Below, in pieces: positions 43,902 through 52,892 of a stretch of 64,000 bases of DNA. This DNA comes from Calditrichota bacterium. GTDB taxonomy: Bacteria > Electryoneota > RPQS01. The stretch lies in assembly GCA_020637445.1 (NCBI GenBank), contig JACJVZ010000001.1:124001-188000 (forward strand), read 5' to 3'. Position numbers and translations under genes: made by a program. The notes below the pieces were generated by a model. It did not search any database, was not told the DNA's origin, and worked only from the letters and a program-made list of their open reading frames with translations. Each line of letters begins with the position of its first letter. Position 1 is the first letter of the stretch.

Positions 43902-46900
43902 ATGAATCGAGTTAGTAAAAAAATGAGCAAAACATTTGCAACGTTGGACGGCAATGAAGCTGCCGCCAGCGTTGCTCACCGATTATCCGAAGTCTGCGCG
44001 ATTTATCCGATCACGCCGTCATCTTCCATGGGAGAACTGGCGGACGAGTGGTCGGCGCGCGGCAAGAAGAACATCTGGGGTACGGTTCCGACCGTCATCG
44101 AGATGCAGAGCGAGGGCGGCGCCGCAGGCGCCGTTCATGGTGCTTTGCAGTCAGGTGCCATAACGACGACGTTTACCGCGTCGCAGGGCTTGCTCCTGAT
44201 GATTCCGAACATGTTCAAGATCGCAGGCGAATTGACGAGCACCGTTTTTCATGTCAGTGCGCGCACAATCGCCACGCATGCGTTGTCCATTTTCGGAGAC
44301 CATTCCGACGTTATGGCCGTGCGTTCCACGGGCTGGGCGATGCTTGCGTCGAACAGCGTACAGGAAGCGCACGATCAGGCTCTCATCGCGATTGCTTCGA
44401 CGCTTGAAAGCCGCATTCCGTTCGTGCATTTCTTCGACGGGTTTCGCACCAGTCACGAAGTGCAAAAGATCCAGATGCTCGACGACGACGATCTGCGGGC
44501 ACTGATCAACGACGAGTTAGTGTTTGCGCATCGCGCGCGCGCGCTTTCCCCGAATCATCCTGTGATTCGCGGCACGGCTCAAAATCCCGACGTGTTCTTT
44601 CAGGCCCGCGAAGCGTCCCAGCCGTATTATAATGCGTGTCCGGACATCGTGCAGAAGGTCATGGACAAGTTCGCGAAGCAAACGGGACGCGCGTACAAGT
44701 TGTTTGAATACCACGGCGCGCCGGATGCCGAGCGCGTCATCGTAATCATGGGTTCGGGCGCGGACACCGTGGAAGAAACGGTGTCGTATTTGGCCGCCAA
44801 AGGCGAGAAGGTCGGCCTGCTGAAGGTTCGTCTCTATCGTCCGTTTTCGGCAAAGCATTTTATCAACGCGCTTCCGAAGACCGTCAAGTCGCTGGCCGTA
44901 CTCGACCGCACAAAAGAACCCGGCGCAACGGGCGATCCGCTTTATACTGACGTACTATGTGCGCTTGCCGAGATGCAGGCGGAAGACGACAAAGCCATTC
45001 GTCCGCGCGTTATAGGAGGCCGCTACGGTTTGTCGTCGAAGGAATTTACTCCGGCGATGATCAAATCGATCTACGACGAACTCAATGCCAAGTCTCCGAA
45101 GAATCATTTCACGATCGGTATTGACGACGACGTTAATCATTCGAGCTTGAAATACGATCCGTCGTTTTCAATTGAAGGCGACGACGTCTTCCGCGCGCGC
45201 TTCTACGGACTTGGCGCGGACGGAACGGTCGGAGCAAACAAGAACTCGATCAAGATTATCGGCGATGAAACCGACATGTTCGCGCAAGGCTACTTCGTTT
45301 ACGACTCGAAGAAGTCCGGCGCGATCACGGTTTCGCATTTGCGATTCGGCCCCAAGCCGATTCGTTCGAGCTATTTGATTTCTTCGCCTCGCTTTATCGC
45401 CTGTCACCAGCCGGGATTCCTCGACAAGTACGACATGCTGAGTGACGCGAAGGAGGGCGCGACGTTCCTGCTCAACACCGCGATTCCGGTGGAGAAGATT
45501 TGGGACTCGTTTCCCAAGGAAGTACAGGATGACATCCTGAAGAAGAAGTTGAAGGTCTACGCGATAGACGCCTACCGTGTCGCAGCCGAAGCGGGCATGG
45601 GAGGTTTGATCAATACGATTATGCAGACGTGTTTCTTTGCGATTTCCGGCGTACTGCCGCGCGAAGAAGCTATTGCCGCAATCAAGAAGACGATCAAGAA
45701 GACCTACGAGAAGAAGGGCGAGCAGATTGTTCAGATGAACTTTGACGCCGTCGACAAAACTCTCGCGAATCTTTTTGAAGTTCCCATTCCCGGCAAGACG
45801 ACCGCGACGTACAAGCGTCCGCCCGCGGTGTCCGACAGGGCTCCGGCGTTTGTCAAGGACGTTTTGGCGACGATTATCGAAGGCCGCGGCGACTCGTTGC
45901 CCGTTTCGGCGTTTCCGCCGGACGGCACGTTCCCGCTGTCCACGTCGATTTGGGAAAAGCGCGCTATTGCTCAGGAAGTTCCGATTTGGGACACGGATTG
46001 GTGTATCCAGTGCAACAAGTGTGTGATGGTCTGTCCGCACGCCGCGATTCGGTCGAAAGTCGTTCCTGGCGACCAAGTCAACGGTCACCGTCCGGAAGGA
46101 TACAAGACCATGACTTACGGCGGCACGGATTTGCCCGGCGAAAATCTGCTTTACACTTTGCAGGTCGCTCCGGAAGATTGTACGGGCTGCGGATTGTGTA
46201 TCGACGTTTGTCCGGCTAAGAACAAGCGTGAACCGAAGCGCAAAGCCATCAACCTCGAACCGCTGGTGGATGTGCGCGAACGGGAACGCGAGAATTGGGA
46301 TTACTTCCTGAATCTTCCCGTAATGCCGCGTGAAGAGATTCGCACGAACACCGTAAAGGGCGCGCAACTGCTTGAACCGTTGTTTGAGTTCTCCGGCGCA
46401 TGCTCCGGCTGCGGCGAAACTCCGTATATCAAGCTGTTGACGCAGCTTTACGGCGACAGAATGCTGCTCGCCAACGCGACGGGCTGTTCGTCAATCTACG
46501 GCGCCAACTTGCCGACGACTCCGTATTCGACCAATGCCGCGGGCCGCGGACCTGCTTGGGGCAACTCTCTGTTTGAAGACAATGCGGAATTCGGTCTCGG
46601 TTTTAGAGTCACGCTCGACAAACAAACTGAGTTCGCGCGCGAGCTCGTGCTTTTGCTTCGCGACAAGATCGGAACGGGTTTGGCCGACGAAATTCTCGGC
46701 GCAAAGCAAGAGACAGAGCGCGAAATCGTGGAGCAGCGCAAGCGAGTCGAAGCACTGAAAGCCAAACTTGCTGGAGTCAAATCTCCGGAAGCCGCTCAGC
46801 TTGTGACGCTCGCCGACAAATTGGTGAAGCACACCGTGTGGATCGTTGGCGGCGACGGTTGGGCCTATGACATCGGCTACGGCGGTTTGGACCATGTTCT

Positions 46901-47507
46901 TTCGATGGGCCGCAACATCAATGTGTTGGTGCTCGATACGGGTGTCTATTCCAACACCGGTGGTCAATGTTCGAAGGCCACTCCGCTTGGAGCGGTTGCC
47001 AAGTTCGCCTTCGGAGGCAAACCCGTTGCCAAGAAAGACCTAGCCATGATGGCGATGAACTACGGCACCGTGTATGTCGCGCAAGTTGCGTTTGGTTCAA
47101 ATGATTTGCAGACACTCCGTGCGATTCAAGAAGCGGAGAGTTACGACGGACCGTCGCTCGTAATCGGCTACTCGCATTGTATCGCCCACGGTATTGATAT
47201 GGGGCAGGGATTGGCGCAGCATAAGAAAGCGGTTGAGAGCGCCGCATGGCCGTTGTTCCGCTACGATCCGCGTCGCGCGGCGGCGGGCGAACGTCCCCTG
47301 CAGCTCGACAGCAAGCCTCCGAAGCTGAAAGTTCGCGACTGGGCTTACAGTGAGACGCGCTTCAAGATGTTGACTCGCAGCAATCCAGCCGAAGCTGAAC
47401 ACCTGATGAAACTCGCCGAAGCAGAAGTGAAATCTCGCTGGCACTTTTATCAGGAACTTGCCGGTGTAGCGGAAACTCCGAAAGTGCCGGAAGGAGACCA
47501 CAAATGA
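43902..47507 (+). CDS. nifJ: Pyruvate:ferredoxin (flavodoxin) oxidoreductase
   Basis: 1201 residues, the usual length of the single-chain enzyme. It converts pyruvate and CoA to acetyl-CoA and CO2 with reduction of ferredoxin. Domain I has AIYPITPSSSMGELADEW; the middle has two cluster motifs, CIQCNKCVMVCPHAA and CTGCGLCIDVCPAKN; the C-terminal part has SGACSGCGETPYIKLL and the TPP motif GDGWAYDIGYGGLDHVL with NTGGQCSKATP. An alternative ATG at 43923 (MSKTFATLDG) fits the family N-terminus better and no start has a strong ribosome site; a short hairpin (CCGCA/TGCGG) lies just upstream at 43881-43897. Confidence 0.96.
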   Translation: MNRVSKKMSKTFATLDGNEAAASVAHRLSEVCAIYPITPSSSMGELADEWSARGKKNIWGTVPTVIEMQSEGGAAGAVHGALQSGAITTTFTASQGLLLMIPNMFKIAGELTSTVFHVSARTIATHALSIFGDHSDVMAVRSTGWAMLASNSVQEAHDQALIAIASTLESRIPFVHFFDGFRTSHEVQKIQMLDDDDLRALINDELVFAHRARALSPNHPVIRGTAQNPDVFFQAREASQPYYNACPDIVQKVMDKFAKQTGRAYKLFEYHGAPDAERVIVIMGSGADTVEETVSYLAAKGEKVGLLKVRLYRPFSAKHFINALPKTVKSLAVLDRTKEPGATGDPLYTDVLCALAEMQAEDDKAIRPRVIGGRYGLSSKEFTPAMIKSIYDELNAKSPKNHFTIGIDDDVNHSSLKYDPSFSIEGDDVFRARFYGLGADGTVGANKNSIKIIGDETDMFAQGYFVYDSKKSGAITVSHLRFGPKPIRSSYLISSPRFIACHQPGFLDKYDMLSDAKEGATFLLNTAIPVEKIWDSFPKEVQDDILKKKLKVYAIDAYRVAAEAGMGGLINTIMQTCFFAISGVLPREEAIAAIKKTIKKTYEKKGEQIVQMNFDAVDKTLANLFEVPIPGKTTATYKRPPAVSDRAPAFVKDVLATIIEGRGDSLPVSAFPPDGTFPLSTSIWEKRAIAQEVPIWDTDWCIQCNKCVMVCPHAAIRSKVVPGDQVNGHRPEGYKTMTYGGTDLPGENLLYTLQVAPEDCTGCGLCIDVCPAKNKREPKRKAINLEPLVDVRERERENWDYFLNLPVMPREEIRTNTVKGAQLLEPLFEFSGACSGCGETPYIKLLTQLYGDRMLLANATGCSSIYGANLPTTPYSTNAAGRGPAWGNSLFEDNAEFGLGFRVTLDKQTEFARELVLLLRDKIGTGLADEILGAKQETEREIVEQRKRVEALKAKLAGVKSPEAAQLVTLADKLVKHTVWIVGGDGWAYDIGYGGLDHVLSMGRNINVLVLDTGVYSNTGGQCSKATPLGAVAKFAFGGKPVAKKDLAMMAMNYGTVYVAQVAFGSNDLQTLRAIQEAESYDGPSLVIGYSHCIAHGIDMGQGLAQHKKAVESAAWPLFRYDPRRAAAGERPLQLDSKPPKLKVRDWAYSETRFKMLTRSNPAEAEHLMKLAEAEVKSRWHFYQELAGVAETPKVPEGDHK

Positions 47508-48502
47508 AAATGACGACCAAATATCTTGGACTGACGCTGAAACATCCCGTGATGTCTTCCGCGTCTCCGTTGGCGCAAAATATCGACGGTGTGCGGAAAC
47601 TTGAAGATGCCGGCGCTTCGGCCATTGTGTTGCCGTCTCTTTTCGAAGAGCAGATCGAAAATGATGCGATGCACCTGTTGCAGACCATGAGTCAAGGGAC
47701 GGAGAGTTTTGCCGAAGCGACGACATATTTGCCGGAGCCGGACAGATTCTTGGTCGGTCCCGACGAATATTTGAATCTGATTTCGCAGTCGAAGAAATCG
47801 TGCGAAGTGCCGATCATCGCAAGTCTCAACGGACGTCAGTCGGGAACGTGGGCTGAATACGCGCGTTTGATGGAGACGGCCGGTGCGGATGCGCTCGAGC
47901 TGAACGTCTACTATTTGGCGACGAATTTTGACGTCAGTGCCAGCGAGGTCGAAGAGAACTATCTGAATATTTTGCGCGCCGTCAAGAAGGAAGTCAAGAT
48001 CCCGGTTGCGTTGAAACTTGGTCCGTATTTCTCCGCTTTCGCAAATTTCGCCAAGAAGTGCGACGACAACGGCGCCGACGCGCTCGTGCTCTTCAATCGC
48101 TTCTACCAGCCCGATCTAAACGTCGAAGAGCTCGAAGTCGAACCCAAGGTCGATCTTTCTACCTCGGCAGAGATCAGACTTCCGCTGCGTTGGTTGGCCG
48201 TGCTCTACGGTCACGTCAAATGCAGTATGGCGGCGACATCTGGCATTCACACTCCGGAAGACGCGGTAAAGATGTTGATGTCTGGCGCGGACGTCGTGCA
48301 AATGTGTTCGTCGTTGTTCCAGTGGGGCGTCCACCGCTTAGGCCAGCTTGCCGATGAAATCGAAGAGTGGGGCAAGGAACACGGCTACGAGTCTATTGAC
48401 ATGCTGCGCGGATCGATGAGCCAACGGGCTGTCGCGGACCCCGAAGCATTTGAACGTGCCAACTACATGAAGACCCTTCAGAGTTTCCGTCCTGTCGCCT
48501 AA
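47504..48502 (+). CDS. Dihydroorotate-dehydrogenase-like flavoprotein
   Basis: 332 residues with a TIM-barrel FMN enzyme pattern: TTKYLGLTLKHPVMSSASPL at the start, IIASLNGRQSGTW, LELNVYYLATN, VALKLGPYFSAFANF and the phosphate-binding end ATSGIHTPEDAVKMLMSGADVVQM. Proteins of this type often lie beside nifJ and differ from true PyrD; the substrate is not known. Starts inside the nifJ stop (ATGA). Last gene of the 19-gene cluster and followed by a strong terminator. Confidence 0.88.
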   Translation: MKMTTKYLGLTLKHPVMSSASPLAQNIDGVRKLEDAGASAIVLPSLFEEQIENDAMHLLQTMSQGTESFAEATTYLPEPDRFLVGPDEYLNLISQSKKSCEVPIIASLNGRQSGTWAEYARLMETAGADALELNVYYLATNFDVSASEVEENYLNILRAVKKEVKIPVALKLGPYFSAFANFAKKCDDNGADALVLFNRFYQPDLNVEELEVEPKVDLSTSAEIRLPLRWLAVLYGHVKCSMAATSGIHTPEDAVKMLMSGADVVQMCSSLFQWGVHRLGQLADEIEEWGKEHGYESIDMLRGSMSQRAVADPEAFERANYMKTLQSFRPVA

Positions 48503-48522
48503 GGGATAGGGTGGAGGAGTAA

Positions 48523-48548
48523 AAAGAGCCGGGTTCGCCCGGCTCTTT
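48523..48548 (+). terminator. Terminator of the kor-nfn-nuo-nifJ cluster
   Basis: Perfect 11-bp stem AAAGAGCCGGG with TTCG loop, then a short T tract. Confidence 0.85.
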
Positions 48549-48667
48549 GCTTAAAGGTATAAAAAACAAAGAGTAGTTCTTTTGAAGTGGTGACTGTGAA
48601 CGGGCTAAGCCCTTGACTGATATGGCGGAAATGGTTATTTTTCGGGTTCGGAAATCGCAAGGAGATC

Positions 48668-48967
48668 ATTATCGCACAGCGGAAAACACAGGCTTCGCAG
48701 ACTGAGAAGGCTGCAGGCAAAAGCCGGGAACCCCAAACACCGCGGTTCTCTGTTCCGTTTACGCGTAAGAACTACTTGCTGTTGGGGTTGGGCGTAGCGA
48801 TGCTGATTGTGGGTTATTTCTTCATGAAGCAGCCGCCGCATGACGGATTCATGAGCTTGACGCTGTCCCCAATCATCCTTGTGATTGCGTATTGTATCGT
48901 TATACCGTGGGGTATTTTGGCTCGGGAGAAGTCACCGACAGAAAGCCCGGCGGCCAGGGGCGATTAG
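48668..48967 (+). CDS. DUF3098-like small membrane protein with no AUG start
   Basis: 99 residues if it begins at the ATT at 48668. A basic linker (KTQASQTEKAAGKSREPQ) leads to VPFTRKNYLLLGLGVAMLIV, two membrane helices, and MSLTLSPIILVIAY, the pattern of DUF3098 proteins of the Bacteroidetes group. The frame is open from 48617 with no ATG, GTG or TTG before a TTG at 48776 that would cut into the first helix. AAGGAG at 48659-48664 sits just before ATT ATC (48668 and 48671). Its stop codon lies inside the tRNA-Val. Function unknown. Confidence 0.55.
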   Translation: MIAQRKTQASQTEKAAGKSREPQTPRFSVPFTRKNYLLLGLGVAMLIVGYFFMKQPPHDGFMSLTLSPIILVIAYCIVIPWGILAREKSPTESPAARGD

Positions 48968-49032
48968 CTCAGCTGGTCCAGAGCGCCTGCTTTACACGCA
49001 GGATGTCGGCGGTTCGAATCCGTCATCGCCCA
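48958..49032 (+). tRNA. tRNA-Val (anticodon TAC)
   Basis: 75-nt cloverleaf. Acceptor GGGCGAT/ATCGCCC with discriminator A, D-arm GCTC..GAGC, anticodon stem CCTGC/GCAGG with loop TTTACAC (anticodon TAC), T-loop TTCGAAT. No encoded CCA. Its first bases overlap the end of the upstream gene. Confidence 0.95.
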
Positions 49033-49061
49033 CGAGAAAGAACATAGTTAGGATTTTAGCC

Positions 49062-49135
49062 GGGGTCGTAGTTCAGTTGGTTAGAACGCTGGCCTGTCAC
49101 GCCGGAGGTCGCGGGTTCGAGTCCCGTCGGCCCCG
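49062..49135 (+). tRNA. tRNA-Asp (anticodon GTC)
   Basis: 74-nt cloverleaf. Acceptor GGGGTCG/CGGCCCC with discriminator G, anticodon loop CTGTCAC (anticodon GTC) on a CTGGC/GCCGG stem, T-arm GCGGG TTCGAGT CCCGT. No encoded CCA. Lies 29 bases after tRNA-Val and is probably on the same transcript. Confidence 0.95.
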
Positions 49136-49144
49136 CTAAAGATG

Positions 49145-49176
49145 AAGGGTTTACCAGAGATGGTAAACCCTTTTGA
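49145..49176 (+). terminator. Terminator of the tRNA-Val/tRNA-Asp transcript
   Basis: Perfect 12-bp stem AAGGGTTTACCA with GAGA loop followed by TTGATTTT. The core is the same as in the hairpin at 51058-51088. Confidence 0.85.
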
Positions 49177-49548
49177 TTTTCTGTGAAGGCAGTGTTCTGT
49201 TGGCAAAGTGTGGATCAGCGCATCAAATGACCTGTCAAAGATTCCTTAATGAAAAGCTGCGACATTGGCAGCCCGGAGATTGGGCTGCGCATGAGAAATG
49301 AAGTAGGGTTCTCTCCCGAAGTTTGTAAGTTCTGCGAAAACATAAAGACGAAGTAGTTGGAACCCGTTCAAGGTGCTTGCGCGTTTCATGGTCATAGTAC
49401 CATTCTAAGTTGACACTTCCGGCTATGGACAACCAATACTTGGTGGACGGTGATTTTTTGTTCGAAGATGCAATCACTCGATATGTTCAAAGCAAGAAAG
49501 CTCAGTAGGCTGCGTCGCAATTGCAAATAGAAGGGAAGTCGGCAAACC
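49177..49548. other. Intergenic stretch
   Basis: Between the tRNA terminator and the methyltransferase gene. Only short frames without start signals are present; I see no gene, repeat or RNA. Confidence 0.45.
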
Positions 49549-50232
49549 ATGCGTCCTTCAAAACAAGATGAATATCGGGGTCGTGAGCTCACGGACCAAC
49601 AGGTCGTGCGGATCTACGATTCATGGAGCAAGTGGTTTTTCATAATCGAGTTGTTGCAGGGAAGGCGGCGCAAGGAAGGCGTAGCACTGGCTCGCGTGCA
49701 GCCAGATGAAAAGCTGCTCGAAATCGGCGTCGGTGTGGGTTCATCTTTTCTCCAATTCATGCGACTGATCGGTACAAAAACGATTGTACACGGCATCGAC
49801 GTCTCGCCGGAAATGCTGAAAAAGACAAGTAATCTTCTGGTCAAGAACGGCCTCACGAATTTCGATCTAAGAAATGCCGACGCGCGGTCCCTGCCTTACG
49901 AAAGCGACTATTTCGATGTTGCGTTCAGCAGTTATGTGATCGACCTCATGCCTTCCGCGGGCCGCGCCAAAGTCGCCGCCGAGTTGTTTCGAGTATTGAA
50001 TGTCGGCGGCAGGGTAGTACTAGTAAATCTTAGCAAGCGCAAGCAACGGCAAAGCATCTACGACTACCTTTATCGAATCAGTCCCACGCTTGCCGGTGGA
50101 TGCAGACCGATCCATCTTAAGGAAACTCTGGAACAAGTGGGATTCGTTGACGTTGTACGCGAGTACCGGGCAGATCTTCTACCTGTAGAAATTATCACCG
50201 CTTCAAAGCCCGCTGCACGGCCCTTAGCTTAG
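49549..50232 (+). CDS. Class I SAM-dependent methyltransferase (UbiE/Methyltransf_11-like)
   Basis: 227 residues. SAM-binding motif I LLEIGVGVGSSFLQF (near residue 56), acidic motif II GIDVSPEML, motif III LRNADARSLPYESDYFDVAFSS, and post-core LFRVLNVGGRVVLVNL. Similar to enzymes that methylate quinones or small molecules; the substrate is not evident. The N-terminal part (YDSWSKWFFIIELLQGRRRK) is typical of UbiE-like proteins. GGAAG precedes the ATG. Confidence 0.85.
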   Translation: MRPSKQDEYRGRELTDQQVVRIYDSWSKWFFIIELLQGRRRKEGVALARVQPDEKLLEIGVGVGSSFLQFMRLIGTKTIVHGIDVSPEMLKKTSNLLVKNGLTNFDLRNADARSLPYESDYFDVAFSSYVIDLMPSAGRAKVAAELFRVLNVGGRVVLVNLSKRKQRQSIYDYLYRISPTLAGGCRPIHLKETLEQVGFVDVVREYRADLLPVEIITASKPAARPLA

Positions 50233-50305
50233 CAGTCACCGCGGCACGCGTAAGTTCGCACGAAGTTTGACCCGTGCAAATAGAATCCGTATATTGCACT
50301 CAATC

Positions 50306-50788
50306 ATGTCACTTGAATGGAGAAAATCTCTTATGGCTCGATGGAAAGCTATTAGATCGTTCATCTCGATAACTTGTTTGGCGACAGGCTCGTTTTTGTA
50401 TCTGCTTTTTCGTTCCAAATCGTTGCTCATGTTTCGTTGGGCTGATTCGATTGGACTGAACTCGCAGATTGAGGCGGCGCGCATGTGGATTCACGACGTT
50501 AATGTGCAATTGCCGATATGGGCGATCTACTCAATGCCCTATGCTCTTTGGGTACTGGCATACATGATTGCAATCGACGTTATCTGGGATGGCGCGCGGA
50601 TCTTTGCCCGGCATGTGTGGTTTTGGAGCGTTCCGGTGGCTGCCGTTTTGTCGGAGCTTGCTCAAGGTCTTCATATGATCCCCGGCCGTTTTGATTTGAC
50701 GGACCTTGCCTCAATAGCTCTTGCATCACTGCTCGGATTTGGAGTGTCAAACGTGACCAGACAGCGCGAAGGAATAGCTGCGTTATGA
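50306..50788 (+). CDS. VanZ-like membrane protein
   Basis: 160 residues from the ATG at 50306; an alternative ATG at 50333 has GGAG about 11 bases upstream. Around four membrane helices. The C-terminal part has a VanZ-like pattern (SELAQGLHMIPGRFDLTDLASIALASLLGF) with conserved Glu, Gln, Arg and Asp residues. VanZ proteins affect resistance to glycopeptides in some bacteria, but most homologues have no known role. It overlaps the small gene downstream by 4 bases. Confidence 0.6.
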   Translation: MSLEWRKSLMARWKAIRSFISITCLATGSFLYLLFRSKSLLMFRWADSIGLNSQIEAARMWIHDVNVQLPIWAIYSMPYALWVLAYMIAIDVIWDGARIFARHVWFWSVPVAAVLSELAQGLHMIPGRFDLTDLASIALASLLGFGVSNVTRQREGIAAL

Positions 50789-50955
50789 ACAACAGCAATC
50801 ATGTTCGCAAGCACGTCGGATCATTGCTTATATTGATAGTATTCGTCATCCTCGCAACAGGGAGCATCCTCGCGAATGGAAATGTCCCGCAAGTCACTTC
50901 AACCTCCTCAAGTCAAACCAATCCGCATAGCACGACCGCACCCGCGCGGAACTGA
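50785..50955 (+). CDS. Small single-helix membrane or exported peptide
   Basis: 56 residues beginning at an ATG that overlaps the upstream stop (ATGA). N-terminal basic stretch, one hydrophobic helix (LLILIVFVILATGSILA, about residues 14-30), then a Ser/Thr/Pro-rich tail. Translational coupling supports it being real; no family recognised. Confidence 0.45.
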   Translation: MNNSNHVRKHVGSLLILIVFVILATGSILANGNVPQVTSTSSSQTNPHSTTAPARN

Positions 50956-51057
50956 ATCGCGGTTGCCGCGAAGGCATTGAGTGGAGTGGGGAAGAGTTCT
51001 ATTAGTCGCTTGATGTGAACGTTTCATTGGACTAATTTTGCAAGATCCATTTACAAA

Positions 51058-51088
51058 AAGAGGGTTTACCATATTGGTAAACCCTCTT
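51058..51088. terminator. Bidirectional terminator between the VanZ-like and MscS genes
   Basis: Perfect 14-bp stem AAGAGGGTTTACCA with TAT loop. T-rich tracts follow on both strands. It faces the end of the minus-strand mscS gene. Confidence 0.85.
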
Positions 51089-51110
51089 GAATTTTTATTT
51101 GCAGGACGGC

Positions 51111-51929
51111 TTAGCTTGCCTGATGCATATGCACGTCTCGCTGCGGGTAGGGGATGGAAATGCCGTTCTTGTCAAACTCGGGCTTAATGTTGCGGTGGAA
51201 GTGCCAGTAAATGTCCCAGTAGTCTTCTTTTTTGCACCAAAGACGCAGTGTAAAATTCACGGAGCTGTCCGCGAGTTCGGAAAGCAAAACCGCCGGAACC
51301 GGTTCCTTCAAGATACGCGAGTCGGCATCGACCATCGACTGCAAAAGTGATTCAACTTTTTGCAGGTCGTCGTCATATCCGCAGCCAAAAATCATGTCCA
51401 CGCGCCGCAAATCCTCAGTCGAGTAATTGACGATGCTGCCGCCTGCCATCGGGCCGTTGGGAATGATGATTGTCTTGTTGTCCGGCGATTTGAGCACCGT
51501 ATTGAAAATTTGAATCGAGTGCACGGTTCCGGCATGACCCTGCGCGTCGATCCAGTCGCCAACCTTGTAAGGTTTGAAAATCAGAATCAGCACGCCGCCG
51601 GCGAAATTCGCGAGACTGCCCTGAAGTGCCAACCCCACAGCAAGCCCCGCGGCACCGATCAACGCGACGAACGAAGTCGTTTGAATTCCAACCATGCCGG
51701 CGACTGAAATCAGTACAAGAGTTTTCAGCGTGATTGAAATCAATCCTTTCAAGAATCCTTGAAGACTCTCGTCAACCCCACGTTTCTTCATGATCTTGTT
51801 AACCGATCTCGAAACAAGTCCGACAACCCAGAATCCGATGACAAGAACTACAATTGCAGTCAGAAATTTCGGCGACCAATACAACACTTGGTTGCTAAGC
51901 CATTCCATAAAGCCCTGTGCGTTGTCCAT
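51111..51929 (-). CDS. mscS: MscS-family mechanosensitive channel
   Basis: 272 residues from the ATG at 51929, which follows GGAGGT; an ATG 18 bases upstream overlaps that ribosome site and is not used. Three membrane helices, the pore helix being GAAGLAVGLALQGSLANFAGG, then FKPYKVGDWID, a beta domain with VHSIQIFNTVLKSPDNKTIIIPNG, and a C-terminal alpha/beta domain, as in small MscS channels that release solutes on osmotic downshock. Confidence 0.92.
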   Translation of the reverse strand: MDNAQGFMEWLSNQVLYWSPKFLTAIVVLVIGFWVVGLVSRSVNKIMKKRGVDESLQGFLKGLISITLKTLVLISVAGMVGIQTTSFVALIGAAGLAVGLALQGSLANFAGGVLILIFKPYKVGDWIDAQGHAGTVHSIQIFNTVLKSPDNKTIIIPNGPMAGGSIVNYSTEDLRRVDMIFGCGYDDDLQKVESLLQSMVDADSRILKEPVPAVLLSELADSSVNFTLRLWCKKEDYWDIYWHFHRNIKPEFDKNGISIPYPQRDVHMHQAS

Positions 51930-52892
51930 AGGTATTACCTCCTTCATGGCGTGTAGTCTGTGAATATAGAGTTAGTACAGATATTTGACATCATTCGGGA
52001 ATGTTGCAAGTTAGCGATCTTGAAACATAATAGTCAAGTTTGCACGCTTGTGAACAGCAGTGAAGCCTTTGCGAAAAAATGCACAAGCAGATTCTTTGCA
52101 GTCAAGATTCATAGCATGGCAAAACTTGGAGACTGCAGGCAGAATGGTCGCGGTGCTGAAATCATGCAGAGCGCACTTGCCATACACGAGGAGTCTGGAG
52201 GCAACATGGAACTCAAGAGGATATGCTTTGACATTACAGAGAGGCGCGTACCACAGACTTCTGGCGAGTTGGAGCGCAGTCTTGCCGAGAACCGTACCTA
52301 AAGTTCAGATGCAGTGACTCACTTTATTCAACTCATCAGTTTTAAGAAAGCACCGTGTTTCGGGCGCAACCTAAAGTGACCCCAAGCATTGAGCGAGGAA
52401 GCAAGCACTGCTGTAAAATTCAAACATGAATTTTTAATTATAAAATAAACAACATATTACAAGTGATTCTGAGATTGACTGAGCCGAGACTGACGGACAC
52501 CGAATGGTATAGGTTTCAATTGCCAGCACTCGCCATTTGCTATTGGCAAGTCGGGAGTGTGCGAAATCACTGTCCTGATCTCAGCTAAATGTCGAACTCT
52601 AATCCCACTAATTCACGCTGTCCTTTTAAAACATGACTTCAATTGGGTTAAAACTACATTTGCAAAATCCCATTTCGAATCTATGTCGTTGCGGTTTGAA
52701 CCGCGCGGAACCGTCGGCTGTTTACTCTTCGCAACAGAGAATCTTGACTTTATAAGTTGATAAAAACAATCTGATTTTCCAATGCAATATACTCAATTTC
52801 GCGGCATTATTTTTGTTTTTGTTGATTCGCACGCTTGCATGTATTCTAAAGGATTCGCTAACTTTCTATATCAATTGCTTTATCGTATTTGA
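51930..52892. other. Long intergenic region before the cytochrome cluster
   Basis: AT-rich (for example around 52425-52460). Open frames such as 51960-52301 have poor codon structure and no ribosome site, so I do not call them. It probably contains the regulatory region of the downstream five-gene cluster (see the promoter candidate at 52819-52847). No hairpin-rich RNA element is obvious. Confidence 0.45.
52819..52847 (+). promoter_or_regulatory. Candidate promoter of the cytochrome cluster
   Basis: TTGTTG at 52819-52824 and TATTCT at 52842-52847 with a 17-base spacer, 45 bases before the first gene of the cluster. Weak match to the sigma-70 consensus. Confidence 0.3.

Noticed and set aside
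45168..46367. Long open frame on the minus strand opposite nifJ (399 codons)
   Set aside because: Shadow of the conserved nifJ coding frame; Arg-rich and without any domain pattern.
51960..52301. 113-codon frame upstream of the cytochrome cluster
   Set aside because: No ribosome-binding site, odd composition and no recognisable motif; more likely non-coding upstream sequence.
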